Source of the DNA: Alphaproteobacteria bacterium
GTDB lineage: Bacteria; Pseudomonadota; Alphaproteobacteria; Sphingomonadales; JAKSBY01
Direction: 5' to 3'
Length of the DNA: 64,000 nucleotides
Assembly: GCA_021774625.1 (NCBI GenBank)
Contig: JAJFIV010000005.1
Coordinates: forward strand, 1 to 64,000
Shown: one piece after another, positions 24,685 through 34,206 of the stretch
How positions within the stretch are numbered: position 1 is the first letter of the stretch
Layout: each line of letters starts with the position of its first letter
Translations under genes and position numbers: made by a program
Notes under the pieces: model-generated
Seen by the model: only the letters and a program-made list of their open reading frames with translations
What the model was told of the DNA's origin: nothing
The model's database searches: none

Positions 24685-25683
24685 CTAAAACCCGTTATTC
24701 ATCTGATAGCCGATGATGCTGAGGGCGTCGGTGAGGAAGGGCAGCGCGGTATCGAAGGCTTCCGTGCCCACATCGATCAGTTCATCGGCGCGGTGAAACT
24801 CCATCAGGCCGACATGGCCGCAGCGGGGCGCGATCAGCACATCCGGCGGATCACCGGCAAGGCGGCTGCGCGACAGGCGGTTCTGCATGATATTCAGGGA
24901 ACCCACCATATTGGCGAACAGGCTGGGCGCATCTTTCTCATGACCGAACAACTGCCGCATGATGGTTTTTTTCGCGCGTTTTTCGTCCGGCCGTCCGCCA
25001 TTTTCCGTATCCCCGAAGATACCGTATTTTTCCGTCGCCATCTGACCCTGACGGCTGGCCCGCGCGCGGCCATAGATATCTTCCGCCAGATTAACGGCGA
25101 TCACCAGTTCCGCGCCCAGCGCCCGGCAGACCGACACCGGCACCGGATTGACCAGCGCGCCGTCAACCAGCCAGCGGCCCCCCAGATGCACCGGCTCGAA
25201 GACGCCGGGCAGCGCAAAGGAGGCCTGCACAGCTTCCGTCATGCGGCCGGATTGCAGCCAGATTTCATGCCCGGTCGCCAGTTCGCAGGCGACAGCGGCA
25301 AACGGGAAGGGCAGGCTTTCGATATTCACATCGCCGAAGCTTTCGGTGATGATGTGAGCCAGCTTTTGCCCGCCGAACAGACCGCCGCCACCAATACGGA
25401 AATCGAGAAAGCGGAAGAAATTGGTGCGCGACAAAGACCGCGCCCAGCTTTCCACATCGTCCAGTTTGCAGTTGGCGTAAGCCCCGCCGACCACAGCGCC
25501 GATGGAGGTTCCGGCAATCACTTCCGGCACGATGCCGGCCGCCAGCATGGAACGGATGATGCCGATATGCGCCCAGCCGCGAGCCACGCCGGCGCCCAAT
25601 GCCAGACCTATTTTCGGCTGGCGCAACGGCGACGCCACCGCGTCCTTGCTCATTTTTTTAATTCCGGCCGGTTGTTTCAACAT
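24685..25683 (-). CDS. Patatin-like phospholipase / RssA-type protein
   Basis: 332 residues if ATG at 25683 is used (AGGA ten bases upstream); ATG at 25653 is an alternative giving 322. A longer open frame up to 26013 would overlap the divergent P460 gene and is rejected. Motifs: oxyanion-type GLALGAGVARGWAHIGII, the nucleophile elbow GTSIGA (Ser) and the catalytic Asp in VDGALVNPVPV, giving the patatin Ser-Asp dyad. Relatives are cytoplasmic or membrane-associated lipid acyl hydrolases. It is divergent from the P460 gene. Confidence 0.87.
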   Translation of the reverse strand: MLKQPAGIKKMSKDAVASPLRQPKIGLALGAGVARGWAHIGIIRSMLAAGIVPEVIAGTSIGAVVGGAYANCKLDDVESWARSLSRTNFFRFLDFRIGGGGLFGGQKLAHIITESFGDVNIESLPFPFAAVACELATGHEIWLQSGRMTEAVQASFALPGVFEPVHLGGRWLVDGALVNPVPVSVCRALGAELVIAVNLAEDIYGRARASRQGQMATEKYGIFGDTENGGRPDEKRAKKTIMRQLFGHEKDAPSLFANMVGSLNIMQNRLSRSRLAGDPPDVLIAPRCGHVGLMEFHRADELIDVGTEAFDTALPFLTDALSIIGYQMNNGF

Positions 25684-25834
25684 CCCATTATCATCCTGCA
25701 AAAGTGCTAACCACCGCTTAAAAACATTAGGCTCGGGGGCATGGTCCCGGTAATTATCTTGCGGTTTTGCCGGCTTCAGCTTACAAATTACTACTCGGAG
25801 CGTAAGAAAACCGTCAGACCTATAGGGGGTAATT

Positions 25835-26404
25835 GTGACTAAATTGTGCACTGCAAAAAGAATAATCGGAGCCGGGCTGATCGCCCTGGTTCTACCCGTG
25901 ACCGTCCTTGCCGGCGATGCCCGGTTTAACGAGGCCGGCGAACTGATCAGGCCCAATGTGGATGACTGGGTTTTTGTCAGCGTCTCCGCCGCGGCGGGGG
26001 CCGATACCTCCATGATGGCGGCCGCCGGCGAAGGCGAAAAGGCAGAGCCGGCGAAGGAGGGCGACTTTCACATCATCCGCATGACCCGCGATGCCTTTGC
26101 CGCCTATATGGAAACCGGCGAATTCCCCGAAGGCACCATGTTCTCGACCTCCATCTTCGCGCTTTCCGATGAAGGCAGCCGCATGTTCGGCCGCGAAGTC
26201 AAAGCCATGGAGTTTGGCGTGAAGGATTCCGAACGGTTCGCAGACGGCTGGGCCTTTTACCGTTTCGCCAACGATCAGCAAAGCGCCGCCGCCGAACCCC
26301 GGGAACGCTGCTTTGACTGCCATGCCGAACGCGGCGCGGTGGATCACGTCTTCACCCAGCTCTACACCGTCTTTCGCAATAATGGCCGGGCGGGTAGCGA
26401 ATAG
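25835..26404 (+). CDS. Cytochrome P460-family c-type haem protein
   Basis: 189 residues from GTG at 25835, after AGGGGGTAATT. The signal peptide (1-26, ending VLAGDA) directs export. The single haem motif CFDCH (159-163) is near the C-terminus, preceded by a P460-type beta domain (DFHIIRMTRDAFAAYMETG). P460 proteins convert hydroxylamine and nitric oxide, or serve in peroxide and NO stress. The Lys that cross-links to haem in true P460 cannot be assigned by eye. A Glu/Ala/Lys insertion near 60-76 looks like a flexible loop. Confidence 0.82.
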   Translation: MTKLCTAKRIIGAGLIALVLPVTVLAGDARFNEAGELIRPNVDDWVFVSVSAAAGADTSMMAAAGEGEKAEPAKEGDFHIIRMTRDAFAAYMETGEFPEGTMFSTSIFALSDEGSRMFGREVKAMEFGVKDSERFADGWAFYRFANDQQSAAAEPRERCFDCHAERGAVDHVFTQLYTVFRNNGRAGSE

Positions 26405-26474
26405 GCTTGAACTGCCCGGACGGCTCCCTCACGGCCCGGATATGAGAGTGTGCAGCCGAAATAATATCCTGACT

Positions 26475-26486
26475 TAGAATATTCTA
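26475..26486. repeat. 12-bp perfect palindrome, copy B
   Basis: TAGAATATTCTA in the gap between two convergent genes (P460 and the small coiled-coil protein). Neither neighbour starts here, so it is not at a promoter of a visible gene. Confidence 0.8.
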
Positions 26487-26543
26487 TGATAAATATTTTT
26501 AGTCGTCATAACAGTGGGGACATGGGCCGCAGCCGGGCCCCGG

Positions 26544-26849
26544 TTATTTATCCTTGCCGTAATCCCGGTAGTGGCTGGTGAAATATTTGAAGGAATTGCG
26601 CATCGCCTTGCCGGTCAGTTCGGCGAAATCCTTCATCCGGTCCAGTTCCTGTTCGGACAGGTGTCTGGCCGCGTCCAGATTGGACTTTCCTTCGCGCACC
26701 AGTTCCGCGAATTCATCAGCGCGTTTGCGGTATTCCTCCTTGACCTTATGGTCGAATTTTTCGGATTTTTTCTCGAGCGTTTCCAGTTCGTCGGCGAATT
26801 CGTCGAGCTGTTCTTTCAGTTTGTCGATAAAGGGGGGTTTGTGGGTCAT
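26544..26849 (-). CDS. Small highly charged coiled-coil protein
   Basis: 101 residues; ATG at 26849 follows GGAGACAATC. It is almost entirely helical and rich in Lys, Glu and Asp (FIDKLKEQLDEFADELETLE, then KKSEKFDHKVKEEYRKR), with a C-terminal MRNSFKYFTSHYRDYGK. No signal peptide. No family is recognised; phasin-like or stress-related helical proteins look similar by composition. It is divergent from glyQ, sharing an intergenic region of about 140 bases. Confidence 0.65.
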   Translation of the reverse strand: MTHKPPFIDKLKEQLDEFADELETLEKKSEKFDHKVKEEYRKRADEFAELVREGKSNLDAARHLSEQELDRMKDFAELTGKAMRNSFKYFTSHYRDYGKDK

Positions 26850-26992
26850 GATTGTCTCCAATTGCCTGTTTAATGGTATGTTGGGTCTTCCTATCCGAAT
26901 TCAATAGCATTTTCCTTGATCGAGATCATGTCTCGCCTTGACCGGGTGCGGTGCGGCAGTTACTTTCCGCGCGAAATCTAAAGGCGCAGGGC

Positions 26993-27865
26993 ATGGCCGG
27001 TAAAAAACTCTCCTTTCAGGATCTGATTCTGACGCTTCAGCATTACTGGGCGGATCAGGGCTGTGTTATCCTGCAGCCTTATGATCTGGAAATGGGGGCG
27101 GGCACCTTTCATCCCGCGACCACCCTGCGGTCTTTGGGTCCAAAACCCTGGAAGGCGGCCTATGTCCAACCCTGCCGCCGCCCGACCGATGGACGCTACG
27201 GCGAGAATCCCAACCGGCTGCAGCATTATTACCAGTTTCAAGTCATTTTGAAGCCAAGCCCGGCGGACATTCAGCAGCTTTATCTGAAAAGCCTCGCCGC
27301 CATCGGCATCGACGCCAAAAGCCACGATATCCGCTTTGTCGAGGATGACTGGGAAAGCCCGACGCTCGGCGCCTGGGGTCTCGGCTGGGAAGTCTGGTGC
27401 GATGGCATGGAAGTCACGCAGTTCACCTATTTCCAGCAGGTCGGCGGCTTTGACTGCAAACCGGTGTCCGGTGAACTGACCTATGGCCTGGAGCGGCTCG
27501 CCATGTATGTTCAGGGCGTCGATAATGTCTATGATCTGGTCTATAATGATGCCGGTGTCACATATGGCGATGTGTTTCTGGAAAATGAGAAACAGTTTTC
27601 CGCCTATAATTTCGAGCATGCCGATACGGACAAATTGTTTCAGCACTTCAAGGATGCGGAGGCGGAATGCGCGGCTTTGCTGGAGGCGGAACTCCCCCTG
27701 CCCGCCTATGACCAGTGCATGAAGGCGAGCCATGTCTTTAATCTGTTGGATGCCCGGGGCGTGATTTCCGTCACCGAACGCCAGGCCTATATCGGCCGGG
27801 TGCGCACACTGGCAAAGGGCTGCTGCGAGACCTGGATGCATCATAACGGCTGGGAGCAGGGCTGA
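26993..27865 (+). CDS. glyQ: Glycine-tRNA ligase alpha subunit
   Basis: 290 residues from ATG at 26993, after AAAGGCGCAGGGC; an earlier in-frame start at 26951 lacks support. The catalytic class II core includes [39 protein letters not shown] and [19 protein letters not shown]. The alpha subunit forms glycyl-adenylate in the alpha2beta2 enzyme. glyS follows after a 117-base gap filled by a palindromic repeat pair. Confidence 0.97.
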   Translation: MAGKKLSFQDLILTLQHYWADQGCVILQPYDLEMGAGTFHPATTLRSLGPKPWKAAYVQPCRRPTDGRYGENPNRLQHYYQFQVILKPSPADIQQLYLKSLAAIGIDAKSHDIRFVEDDWESPTLGAWGLGWEVWCDGMEVTQFTYFQQVGGFDCKPVSGELTYGLERLAMYVQGVDNVYDLVYNDAGVTYGDVFLENEKQFSAYNFEHADTDKLFQHFKDAEAECAALLEAELPLPAYDQCMKASHVFNLLDARGVISVTERQAYIGRVRTLAKGCCETWMHHNGWEQG

Positions 27866-27881
27866 TGGCCATTTCTTCATA

Positions 27882-27976
27882 CCCCCTCACCCTAACCCTC
27901 TCCCCTAAGGGGAGAGGGAAGAGGGCAGAGTTTTTCTTCCCTCTCCCTTCGAGGGAGAGGGCCGGGGTGAGGGTGA
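27882..27976. repeat. Paired inverted repeat (BIME-like) between glyQ and glyS
   Basis: Two facing units: CCCTCACCCTAACCCTCTCC...GGGGAGAGGG and its inverse CCCTCTCCCTTCGAGGGAGA...GGGGTGAGGG. Each forms a hairpin and the two can pair with each other. The outer end GGTGAGGGTGAA lies just before the glyS start, so the repeat appears to supply its ribosome binding site. A related pair lies at 30074-30151. Confidence 0.85.
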
Positions 27977-27982
27977 ATACCC

Positions 27983-30070
27983 ATGGCTGATTTCCTGCTC
28001 GAACTCCTGTCCGAAGAAATCCCCGCCCGCATGCAGGCGAAGGCGGAAAGTGATCTGAAGCGGCTTTTGACCGCGAAGCTGGATGAAGCCGGGCTCGGTT
28101 ACGATGCGGCGGAGACCTATTCCACGCCGCGCCGTCTTATCCTCCATGTCACCGGCCTGCCTACGGCCCAGCCGGATGTGAAGGAAGAACGGCGTGGTCC
28201 TAACATACAAGCGCACGACAAGGCCATTGAAGGCTTTTTAAAATCCGCGGGTGTCACACGCGAGCAAGTGGTGGAGCGAGAGGAAAAGAAGGGCACTTTT
28301 CTCTATGCCGTGATCGAGAAAAATGGGCGCAAGACCGCCGATGTTCTCGCCAGAGCCATCCCAGATATCATCAGCAGCTTTCCCTGGCCGAAAAGCATGC
28401 GCTGGGGCGATGGTGATACGCGTTGGGTCCGCCCCCTAAAGTCTATTCTATCACTCTTTGACAGCGAATGTGTTCCGGGATGGTTGTTTGATGTTGTTGT
28501 TCAACCTCACAGGCCAAAAGACGAGATAACGGGTGGACATGAGGAGATCGCTTTCTCTAACAAAACATCCGGCCATCCGTTTCACGCGCCGGAATCATTC
28601 GCGGTAACGAATTTTACCGATTACAAGGCGAAGCTTGAGGCGTCCAAGGTTCTGATTGATCCGGCTGAACGGCGGGCGGTGATTCTGAAAGAGGCGCAGG
28701 CGCTGGCGCTGGTTTCCAAACTTGCGCTCAACGAGGATGCCGCGCTGCTGGCGGAAGTGGCCGGGCTGGTCGAATGGCCGGTGACGCTGATGGGCTCCTT
28801 CGATCCCGCATACCTTGCCGTGCCGGAAGAGGTGATCATCGCCACCATTCGCAAAAACCAGAAATGCTTCACGCTGCGTGATCCGAAAACCGGCAGGCTC
28901 GCCAACTGCTTCATCACCGTCGCCAATATCGAGGCGGAGGATGGGGGCAAAGCGATTATTGCGGGTAATGAAAAAGTCATCGCCGCCCGGCTTTCGGACG
29001 CCAAATTCTTCTGGGATCAGGATTTGAAGGTCAAATTGGAAGACCGGCTTCCAGCGTTGAAAGATATCGTCTTCCATGAAAAGCTCGGCACCGTCGGCGA
29101 CCGGGTGGAACGCATCGAAAAGCTCGCCGCCCGTATCGCGGAACAGTATATCCCCGACGCAGATGTGGTGAAAACCAGTCTTGCTGCCAAACTCTGCAAA
29201 GCGGATCTTGTCAGTGGCATGGTCGGCGAATTCCCGGAATTGCAGGGCTTGATGGGCAGCTACTATGCGCTGGAACAGGGGGAGAATATGGAAGTCGCCC
29301 ACGCCATCCGTGATCATTATGCGCCGAAAGGACCGGACGATATTTGCCCGACGGAACCGGTCTCCGTCGCGCTCGCGCTGGCAGAGAAAATCGATACGCT
29401 GGTTGGGTTTTTCGGCATTGATGAAAAGCCGACCGGTTCAAAAGACCCGTTTGCGCTTCGGCGGGCGGCTTTGGGTGTCATTCGGTTGATTACGGAAAAT
29501 GGCCTGCAGATTCCGTTGAATAACCTTTTGCCACAAGATATTTCAGATGATCTTCTCTCATTCTTCGCAGACCGGCTGAAGGTTCAGCAGAAGGAAAAAG
29601 GCACACGGCATGATCTGATTGACGCGGTGTTTTCGCTGGGCGGGGAGGATGACCTCGTTCGCCTGCTGGCGCGGGTGGAGGCGTTGCAGGCGTTTCTCGG
29701 GACGGACGACGGGGCCAATCTGCTGACCGCCTATCGCCGCGCCGCGAATATTGTGCGGATCGAGGAAAAGAAGCATGGCGCGTCCTATGACGGGGTCCCG
29801 GATGAGAAACTGTTCGCGGCGAAGGAAGAAAAAAAACTTGCGAAAAAACTGGGCGAGGCCCGCGCTGCGTTTGATAAAGCCATCGCGGCGGAGGAATTTG
29901 AAAAAGCCATGGCCGCCATTGCTGCCCTGCGCGGTCCGGTGGATGCTTTTTTCGATAACGTGACTGTCAATACCGATGATGAGGCTTTACGACAAAACCG
30001 GCTCAAGCTGCTCGCACAGATACGCGGCAGCCTGGATGCGGTGGCGGATTTTTCGAAGGTTGAGGGGTGA
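27983..30070 (+). CDS. glyS: Glycine-tRNA ligase beta subunit
   Basis: 695 residues, the usual size. It begins ADFLLELLSEEIPARMQ, with STPRRLILHV and the FPWPKSMRWG motif near 135, and ends in a DALR-like anticodon-binding helical domain. Together with GlyQ it charges tRNA-Gly; the beta subunit binds the tRNA. Its start follows GAGGGTGAATACCC, which is the end of the upstream repeat. The stretch 28430-28600 has somewhat more A/T-rich codons than the rest but the frame is intact. Confidence 0.97.
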   Translation: MADFLLELLSEEIPARMQAKAESDLKRLLTAKLDEAGLGYDAAETYSTPRRLILHVTGLPTAQPDVKEERRGPNIQAHDKAIEGFLKSAGVTREQVVEREEKKGTFLYAVIEKNGRKTADVLARAIPDIISSFPWPKSMRWGDGDTRWVRPLKSILSLFDSECVPGWLFDVVVQPHRPKDEITGGHEEIAFSNKTSGHPFHAPESFAVTNFTDYKAKLEASKVLIDPAERRAVILKEAQALALVSKLALNEDAALLAEVAGLVEWPVTLMGSFDPAYLAVPEEVIIATIRKNQKCFTLRDPKTGRLANCFITVANIEAEDGGKAIIAGNEKVIAARLSDAKFFWDQDLKVKLEDRLPALKDIVFHEKLGTVGDRVERIEKLAARIAEQYIPDADVVKTSLAAKLCKADLVSGMVGEFPELQGLMGSYYALEQGENMEVAHAIRDHYAPKGPDDICPTEPVSVALALAEKIDTLVGFFGIDEKPTGSKDPFALRRAALGVIRLITENGLQIPLNNLLPQDISDDLLSFFADRLKVQQKEKGTRHDLIDAVFSLGGEDDLVRLLARVEALQAFLGTDDGANLLTAYRRAANIVRIEEKKHGASYDGVPDEKLFAAKEEKKLAKKLGEARAAFDKAIAAEEFEKAMAAIAALRGPVDAFFDNVTVNTDDEALRQNRLKLLAQIRGSLDAVADFSKVEG

Positions 30071-30073
30071 GAG

Positions 30074-30151
30074 CCCCTCAGGGGAGAGGGAAACAAGCGT
30101 TAAGAGCCCTTTCCCCTCTCCCTTTGAGGGAGAGGGTTGGGGTGAGGGTGA
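30074..30151. repeat. Paired inverted repeat (BIME-like) between glyS and ppdK
   Basis: CCCCTCAGGGGAGAGGG faces CCCTCTCCCTTTGAGGGAGA followed by GGGTTGGGGTGAGGGTGAA. It is the same family as the element at 27882-27976, so glyS is flanked by two related repeats in the same orientation relative to the following genes. Confidence 0.82.
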
Positions 30152-30169
30152 ATGAAGGATAAACGGCAT

Positions 30170-32833
30170 ATGACCAAGTGGGTCTATAGTTTTGGCGGCG
30201 GTGCGTCCGATGGCCGGGCGGATATGAAAAATTTGCTGGGCGGCAAGGGGGCGAACCTTGCGGAAATGGCGAGCCTCGGGCTGCCGGTGCCACCGGGTTT
30301 CACCATCCCGACATCCGTCTGCACCTATTATTACGCCAACGGCCACAGCTATCCGGCGAGCCTGAAAAAAGAAGTGGTTGCAGCGCTTTCCAGGGTCGAG
30401 AAAGCCGTCGGCGCGCGCTTTGGCGATGCGGACAATCCGCTTCTGGTGTCCGTCCGTTCCGGCGCCCGGGTCTCCATGCCGGGCATGATGGATACGGTGC
30501 TCAATCTCGGGCTCAATGACGAAACGGTGCGGGGGCTGGCCGCGCAGTCTGGCGATGAGCGCTTCGCCTGGGATTCCTACCGCCGGTTCATCCAGATGTA
30601 TTCCGATGTGGTGCTGGGGGTCGAGCATCACCTGTTCGAGGAAATTCTCGAAATTCACAAGGAAGAGCAGGGCTATTATCTCGATACCGAGCTTGAGGCC
30701 AGCGACTGGAAGGAAGTCGCGGAAGCCTTCAAGACGCGCGCCGAAGAAGCCCTCGGTCGGCCCTTCCCGCAGGATGTCCATGAACAGCTTTGGGGCGCCA
30801 TCGGCGCCGTGTTCGGGTCCTGGCGGATTGACCGCGCAAAAACCTATCGCCGGCTGAATGATATCCCGGAAGACTGGGGCACGGCGGTCAATGTGCAGGC
30901 CATGGTGTTCGGCAATATGGGCGACACGTCGGCGACCGGCGTCGCCTTCACCCGCAATCCGTCCACCGGCGAAAATGAATATTACGGCGAATATCTGGTG
31001 AATGCGCAGGGTGAAGACGTGGTCGCCGGCATCCGCACGCCGCAGCATCTGACAAAGCGCGCGCGGCAAGCCTCCAAATCCAGAGCCGCCTCTATGGAGG
31101 AGACCATGCCCGAAGTGTTTGCCGAACTGACCGCCGTGTTTGACCGGCTGGAAGGGCATTACCGCGATATGCAGGATATTGAGTTCACCGTCCAGAAAGG
31201 CAAACTCTGGATGCTGCAGACCCGGTCCGGCAAACGCACCGCCAAGGCGTCGCTCAGGATTGCCGTGGAAATGGTTCGCGACGGGATTCTCAGTGAAGAA
31301 GAAGCGGTGATGCGGGTGGATCCGAAGGCGCTGGATCAGTTGCTGCATCCGACCCTTGATCCCGGCGCAAAGCGCGATGTGCTGACCAAAGGCCTGCCGG
31401 CTTCCCCCGGCGCCGCCTCCGGCATTATCGCGCTGGATGCGGATGAGGCGGAAAAGCTTGCTGCGGAAGGCAGGGACGTCATTCTGGTCCGCATTGAGAC
31501 GTCACCGGAGGATATTCACGGCATGCATGCCGCCCGCGGCATTCTGACGTCGCGCGGCGGCATGACCAGCCATGCGGCGGTGGTGGCGCGCGGCATGGGG
31601 CGGCCCTGTGTCTCGGGCGCCGGTACGCTCGACATTGATATGAAGGAACGGGTGATCCGCTGCAAGGGCCGGGAGATGAAGGCTGGTGATGTCATGACCA
31701 TTGACGGCTCGACCGGCGAGGTCATGGTCGGCGCGGTGCCGACGGTGAAGCCGGAACTCAGCGGCGATTTCGCCGTGCTGATGGATTGGGCCGATAAAAA
31801 GCGGATATTGAAAGTGCGGACCAATGCCGAGACTCCGCTGGATGTCAGGACGGCGCGGGAATTCGGTGCGGAAGGCATCGGACTGTGCCGCACGGAACAC
31901 ATGTTTTTCGATGCAAACCGCATCATTGCCGTGCGCCAGATGATTCTGGCTGACAGTACGGAAGGAAGGCTGACGGCGCTTGACAAATTGCTGCCCGAAC
32001 AGCGGAGTGATTTTGCGGAAATTTTCGCCATTATGAAGGGTCTGCCGGTGACCATCCGGCTTCTCGACCCGCCGCTACATGAATTCCTGCCGCGCGAGGA
32101 AAGCGAATTTGGCGAAGTGGCGGAAGCCATGGGTGTGACGGCGGACCATCTGCGCCGGCGCGCAGCGGAACTGCATGAATTCAACCCCATGCTCGGCCAT
32201 CGCGGCTGCCGGCTGGGCATTTCCTATCCGGAAATCTATGAAATGCAGGCCCGCGCCATATTCGAGGCGGCGATCGCGGTCGAAAAGGAAAGTGGTGAGA
32301 CCGTGGTGCCGGAAATCATGGTGCCGCTGGTCGCCACCGAAAAGGAACTGGCGATCCTGCGGAAGAAAATCGAGGCGGTCGCGGCGACGGTTTTCAAGGA
32401 ACAGGACTACAGCGTCGATTATCAGATCGGCACCATGATCGAACTGCCGCGGGCGGCCCTCAGGGCCGGCGATATCGCCCGGGCCGCCGATTTCTTCTCC
32501 TTCGGCACCAATGATCTGACCCAGACCACCTTCGGCATCAGCCGCGATGATTCCGCTGGCTTTCTGAATGACTACCAGTCCCAGAACATCCTGCCCATTG
32601 ATCCGTTTGTCTCCATTGATCAGGACGGGGTCGGCGAACTGGTGAAACTGGCGGTCGAGCGCGGCCGGACCACAAAACCCGACCTCAAGCTTGGCATCTG
32701 CGGCGAACATGGCGGCGACCCCGCTTCTATCCGTTTCTGCTATGAAGCCGGCCTCGATTACGTCTCCTGCTCCCCCTACCGGGTGCCCATCGCACGGCTT
32801 GCGGCGGCACAGGCGGCGATTGGGGAAGCCTAA
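30170..32833 (+). CDS. ppdK: Pyruvate, phosphate dikinase
   Basis: 887 residues from ATG at 30170 (AAGGATAAACGGCAT upstream); ATG at 30152 is possible. It interconverts pyruvate, ATP and Pi with PEP, AMP and PPi. The N-terminal ATP-grasp (GGKGANLAEMASLGLPVPPG), the phospho-His in GGMTSHAAVVARGMG and the PEP-binding TIM barrel ending CGEHGGDPASI are all present. It could drive gluconeogenesis or PPi-dependent glycolysis. Its stop overlaps the convergent unknown gene by 4 bases. Confidence 0.96.
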   Translation: MTKWVYSFGGGASDGRADMKNLLGGKGANLAEMASLGLPVPPGFTIPTSVCTYYYANGHSYPASLKKEVVAALSRVEKAVGARFGDADNPLLVSVRSGARVSMPGMMDTVLNLGLNDETVRGLAAQSGDERFAWDSYRRFIQMYSDVVLGVEHHLFEEILEIHKEEQGYYLDTELEASDWKEVAEAFKTRAEEALGRPFPQDVHEQLWGAIGAVFGSWRIDRAKTYRRLNDIPEDWGTAVNVQAMVFGNMGDTSATGVAFTRNPSTGENEYYGEYLVNAQGEDVVAGIRTPQHLTKRARQASKSRAASMEETMPEVFAELTAVFDRLEGHYRDMQDIEFTVQKGKLWMLQTRSGKRTAKASLRIAVEMVRDGILSEEEAVMRVDPKALDQLLHPTLDPGAKRDVLTKGLPASPGAASGIIALDADEAEKLAAEGRDVILVRIETSPEDIHGMHAARGILTSRGGMTSHAAVVARGMGRPCVSGAGTLDIDMKERVIRCKGREMKAGDVMTIDGSTGEVMVGAVPTVKPELSGDFAVLMDWADKKRILKVRTNAETPLDVRTAREFGAEGIGLCRTEHMFFDANRIIAVRQMILADSTEGRLTALDKLLPEQRSDFAEIFAIMKGLPVTIRLLDPPLHEFLPREESEFGEVAEAMGVTADHLRRRAAELHEFNPMLGHRGCRLGISYPEIYEMQARAIFEAAIAVEKESGETVVPEIMVPLVATEKELAILRKKIEAVAATVFKEQDYSVDYQIGTMIELPRAALRAGDIARAADFFSFGTNDLTQTTFGISRDDSAGFLNDYQSQNILPIDPFVSIDQDGVGELVKLAVERGRTTKPDLKLGICGEHGGDPASIRFCYEAGLDYVSCSPYRVPIARLAAAQAAIGEA

Positions 32834-33825
32834 AAACTCGTCCGGGTGACCCGCTCTATTCCCCGCAGCATGTCGGACATGATGAAGGCCACCTGCGTCG
32901 GCATGTGGGTTTTGCGTTTCAGCTCCTGCCAGCCATTCATCTTGATGGTCAGCGCGCAGATCGAGCCACCGATTTCCCGCTGGTAATTCTGGATGGTTTC
33001 CTCGATGGCGCGGAAGCCGGGGCCGGAGATATTTTTCCACATATCCTCGGTGTTGCTCTGAAAGGTATCGAGAATCTTTGAAATATTGTCCTCGGCGCCG
33101 GTAAGGCGACCCTCGATACGCTTACAGGCCCGCATCAGTTCCGGATTTTTATTATGAACCTGGTCAAGGCGCAGTTCATTGAGAACATTAAGAAATTCCG
33201 ACAAGGCGGGCGTCACCAGATCCAGACAGTATTTATAATAGGCGAGCGACAGATACACATCGGCGTAACGCGTAAGAAATTTGGGGATTTCCGGCAAATC
33301 CACTTCCAGTTTTGCAGCCAGATCGACCAGGTTTTTCCGCGCTACCGCCGCATCCGGATTGGCGAACAGTTTCAGAAGATCGGAAAAACTGCATTTTTCA
33401 CCGCTCTGGTTACCATAAATCCGGTTAATCAGCGGACCGGTAAAGGCGCCCATATAGCTGGAAAGCCCGCTCTCCATATCGTTGGAAAGCTTCAGGCAGT
33501 CTTCCTGATCAACATCAATGCCCAATTCGCGAAGCGACGTTCTGAGACTGTAAACATCAAAGCTGGCCAGTTCGCTGAGCGCCAGGATCATGTCGAAGTC
33601 TTTTTCCTTTTCGCCGCTGAAATCGAAGACATCAGCCAGCTGTTCGGGGAGAATCTGCCCTTTGCCGGCCGTCTGGTCGGCAAAAAGTTCGATGACGCTG
33701 TCAAGGCGGGTATTTTTGGTCAGCCGGGCTTTTTTGAGGCTGTTAATGGTCAGCGGAATAATGCTGAGCGGCAGAATATACAGGGAGTCATTGGCATCAT
33801 CGAATTGAATGGATCGTGTCGTCAC
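32830..33825 (-). CDS. Unknown alpha-helical protein
   Basis: 331 residues, no signal peptide, no membrane helix and no motif I recognise. It is mostly helical, with amphipathic stretches (LTRYADVYLSLAYYKYCLDL about 187-206; RACKRIEGRLTGAEDNISKI about 240-259) and a conserved-looking C-terminal MLRGIERVTR. It resembles conserved hypothetical proteins of alphaproteobacteria. It converges with ppdK, overlapping by 4 bases (shared CTAA). Ordinary codon use and a clean frame argue that it is a real gene. Confidence 0.75.
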   Translation of the reverse strand: MTTRSIQFDDANDSLYILPLSIIPLTINSLKKARLTKNTRLDSVIELFADQTAGKGQILPEQLADVFDFSGEKEKDFDMILALSELASFDVYSLRTSLRELGIDVDQEDCLKLSNDMESGLSSYMGAFTGPLINRIYGNQSGEKCSFSDLLKLFANPDAAVARKNLVDLAAKLEVDLPEIPKFLTRYADVYLSLAYYKYCLDLVTPALSEFLNVLNELRLDQVHNKNPELMRACKRIEGRLTGAEDNISKILDTFQSNTEDMWKNISGPGFRAIEETIQNYQREIGGSICALTIKMNGWQELKRKTHMPTQVAFIMSDMLRGIERVTRTSF

Positions 33826-34206
33826 GCCAGCCCTCCGGAAACAAACTGAAAGCCGATATTTACGGCATACCCTTTCTAGGCAACAGCCCCCATCTGCACT
33901 ACTGATGAGTGTATTTTAGCGTAGTATGATTAAAAGAAAGTGAATTTAGGGTCAGAACCAGGTAATATCAGATAAGCTGTTTTTATGCATGGAATGTATT
34001 TGAAAATAGCCACTATGGTTGCAACATCAGGACTGGATGTTTCGGACCGGACCGTTCCTTCACATTACTCAAAATTCTTTGTTGCCATAAAGGATTTGCT
34101 CAAATAATTTTTTTAACCATAATAGTTGTAACGCGTGGCGTGGATAAGCCAATCTCAGCTACTGGACTTTTGCGGTTTAACTGATTGGTAAAATTAACGG
34201 CGGCTG
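33826..34206. other. A/T-rich intergenic region before the RND operon
   Basis: This 381-base gap between two divergent genes has no convincing gene. It holds a copy of the dispersed word TTTAGGGTCAGAACC (33945-33959). Two related short sites, GGTTGCAACAT (about 34017) and AGTTGTAACG (about 34125), could be regulator half-sites for the efflux genes. The base composition is clearly more A/T-rich than the neighbouring genes. No repressor gene is present. Confidence 0.5.

Noticed and set aside
25684-26013. Extended start of the patatin-like gene
   Set aside because: It would overlap the divergent P460 gene by about 180 bases and lacks a ribosome site.
27882-30151. CRISPR-like array around glyS
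   Set aside because: The repeats are two inverted pairs separated by a whole gene, not regularly spaced direct repeats with spacers, and no cas genes are present.
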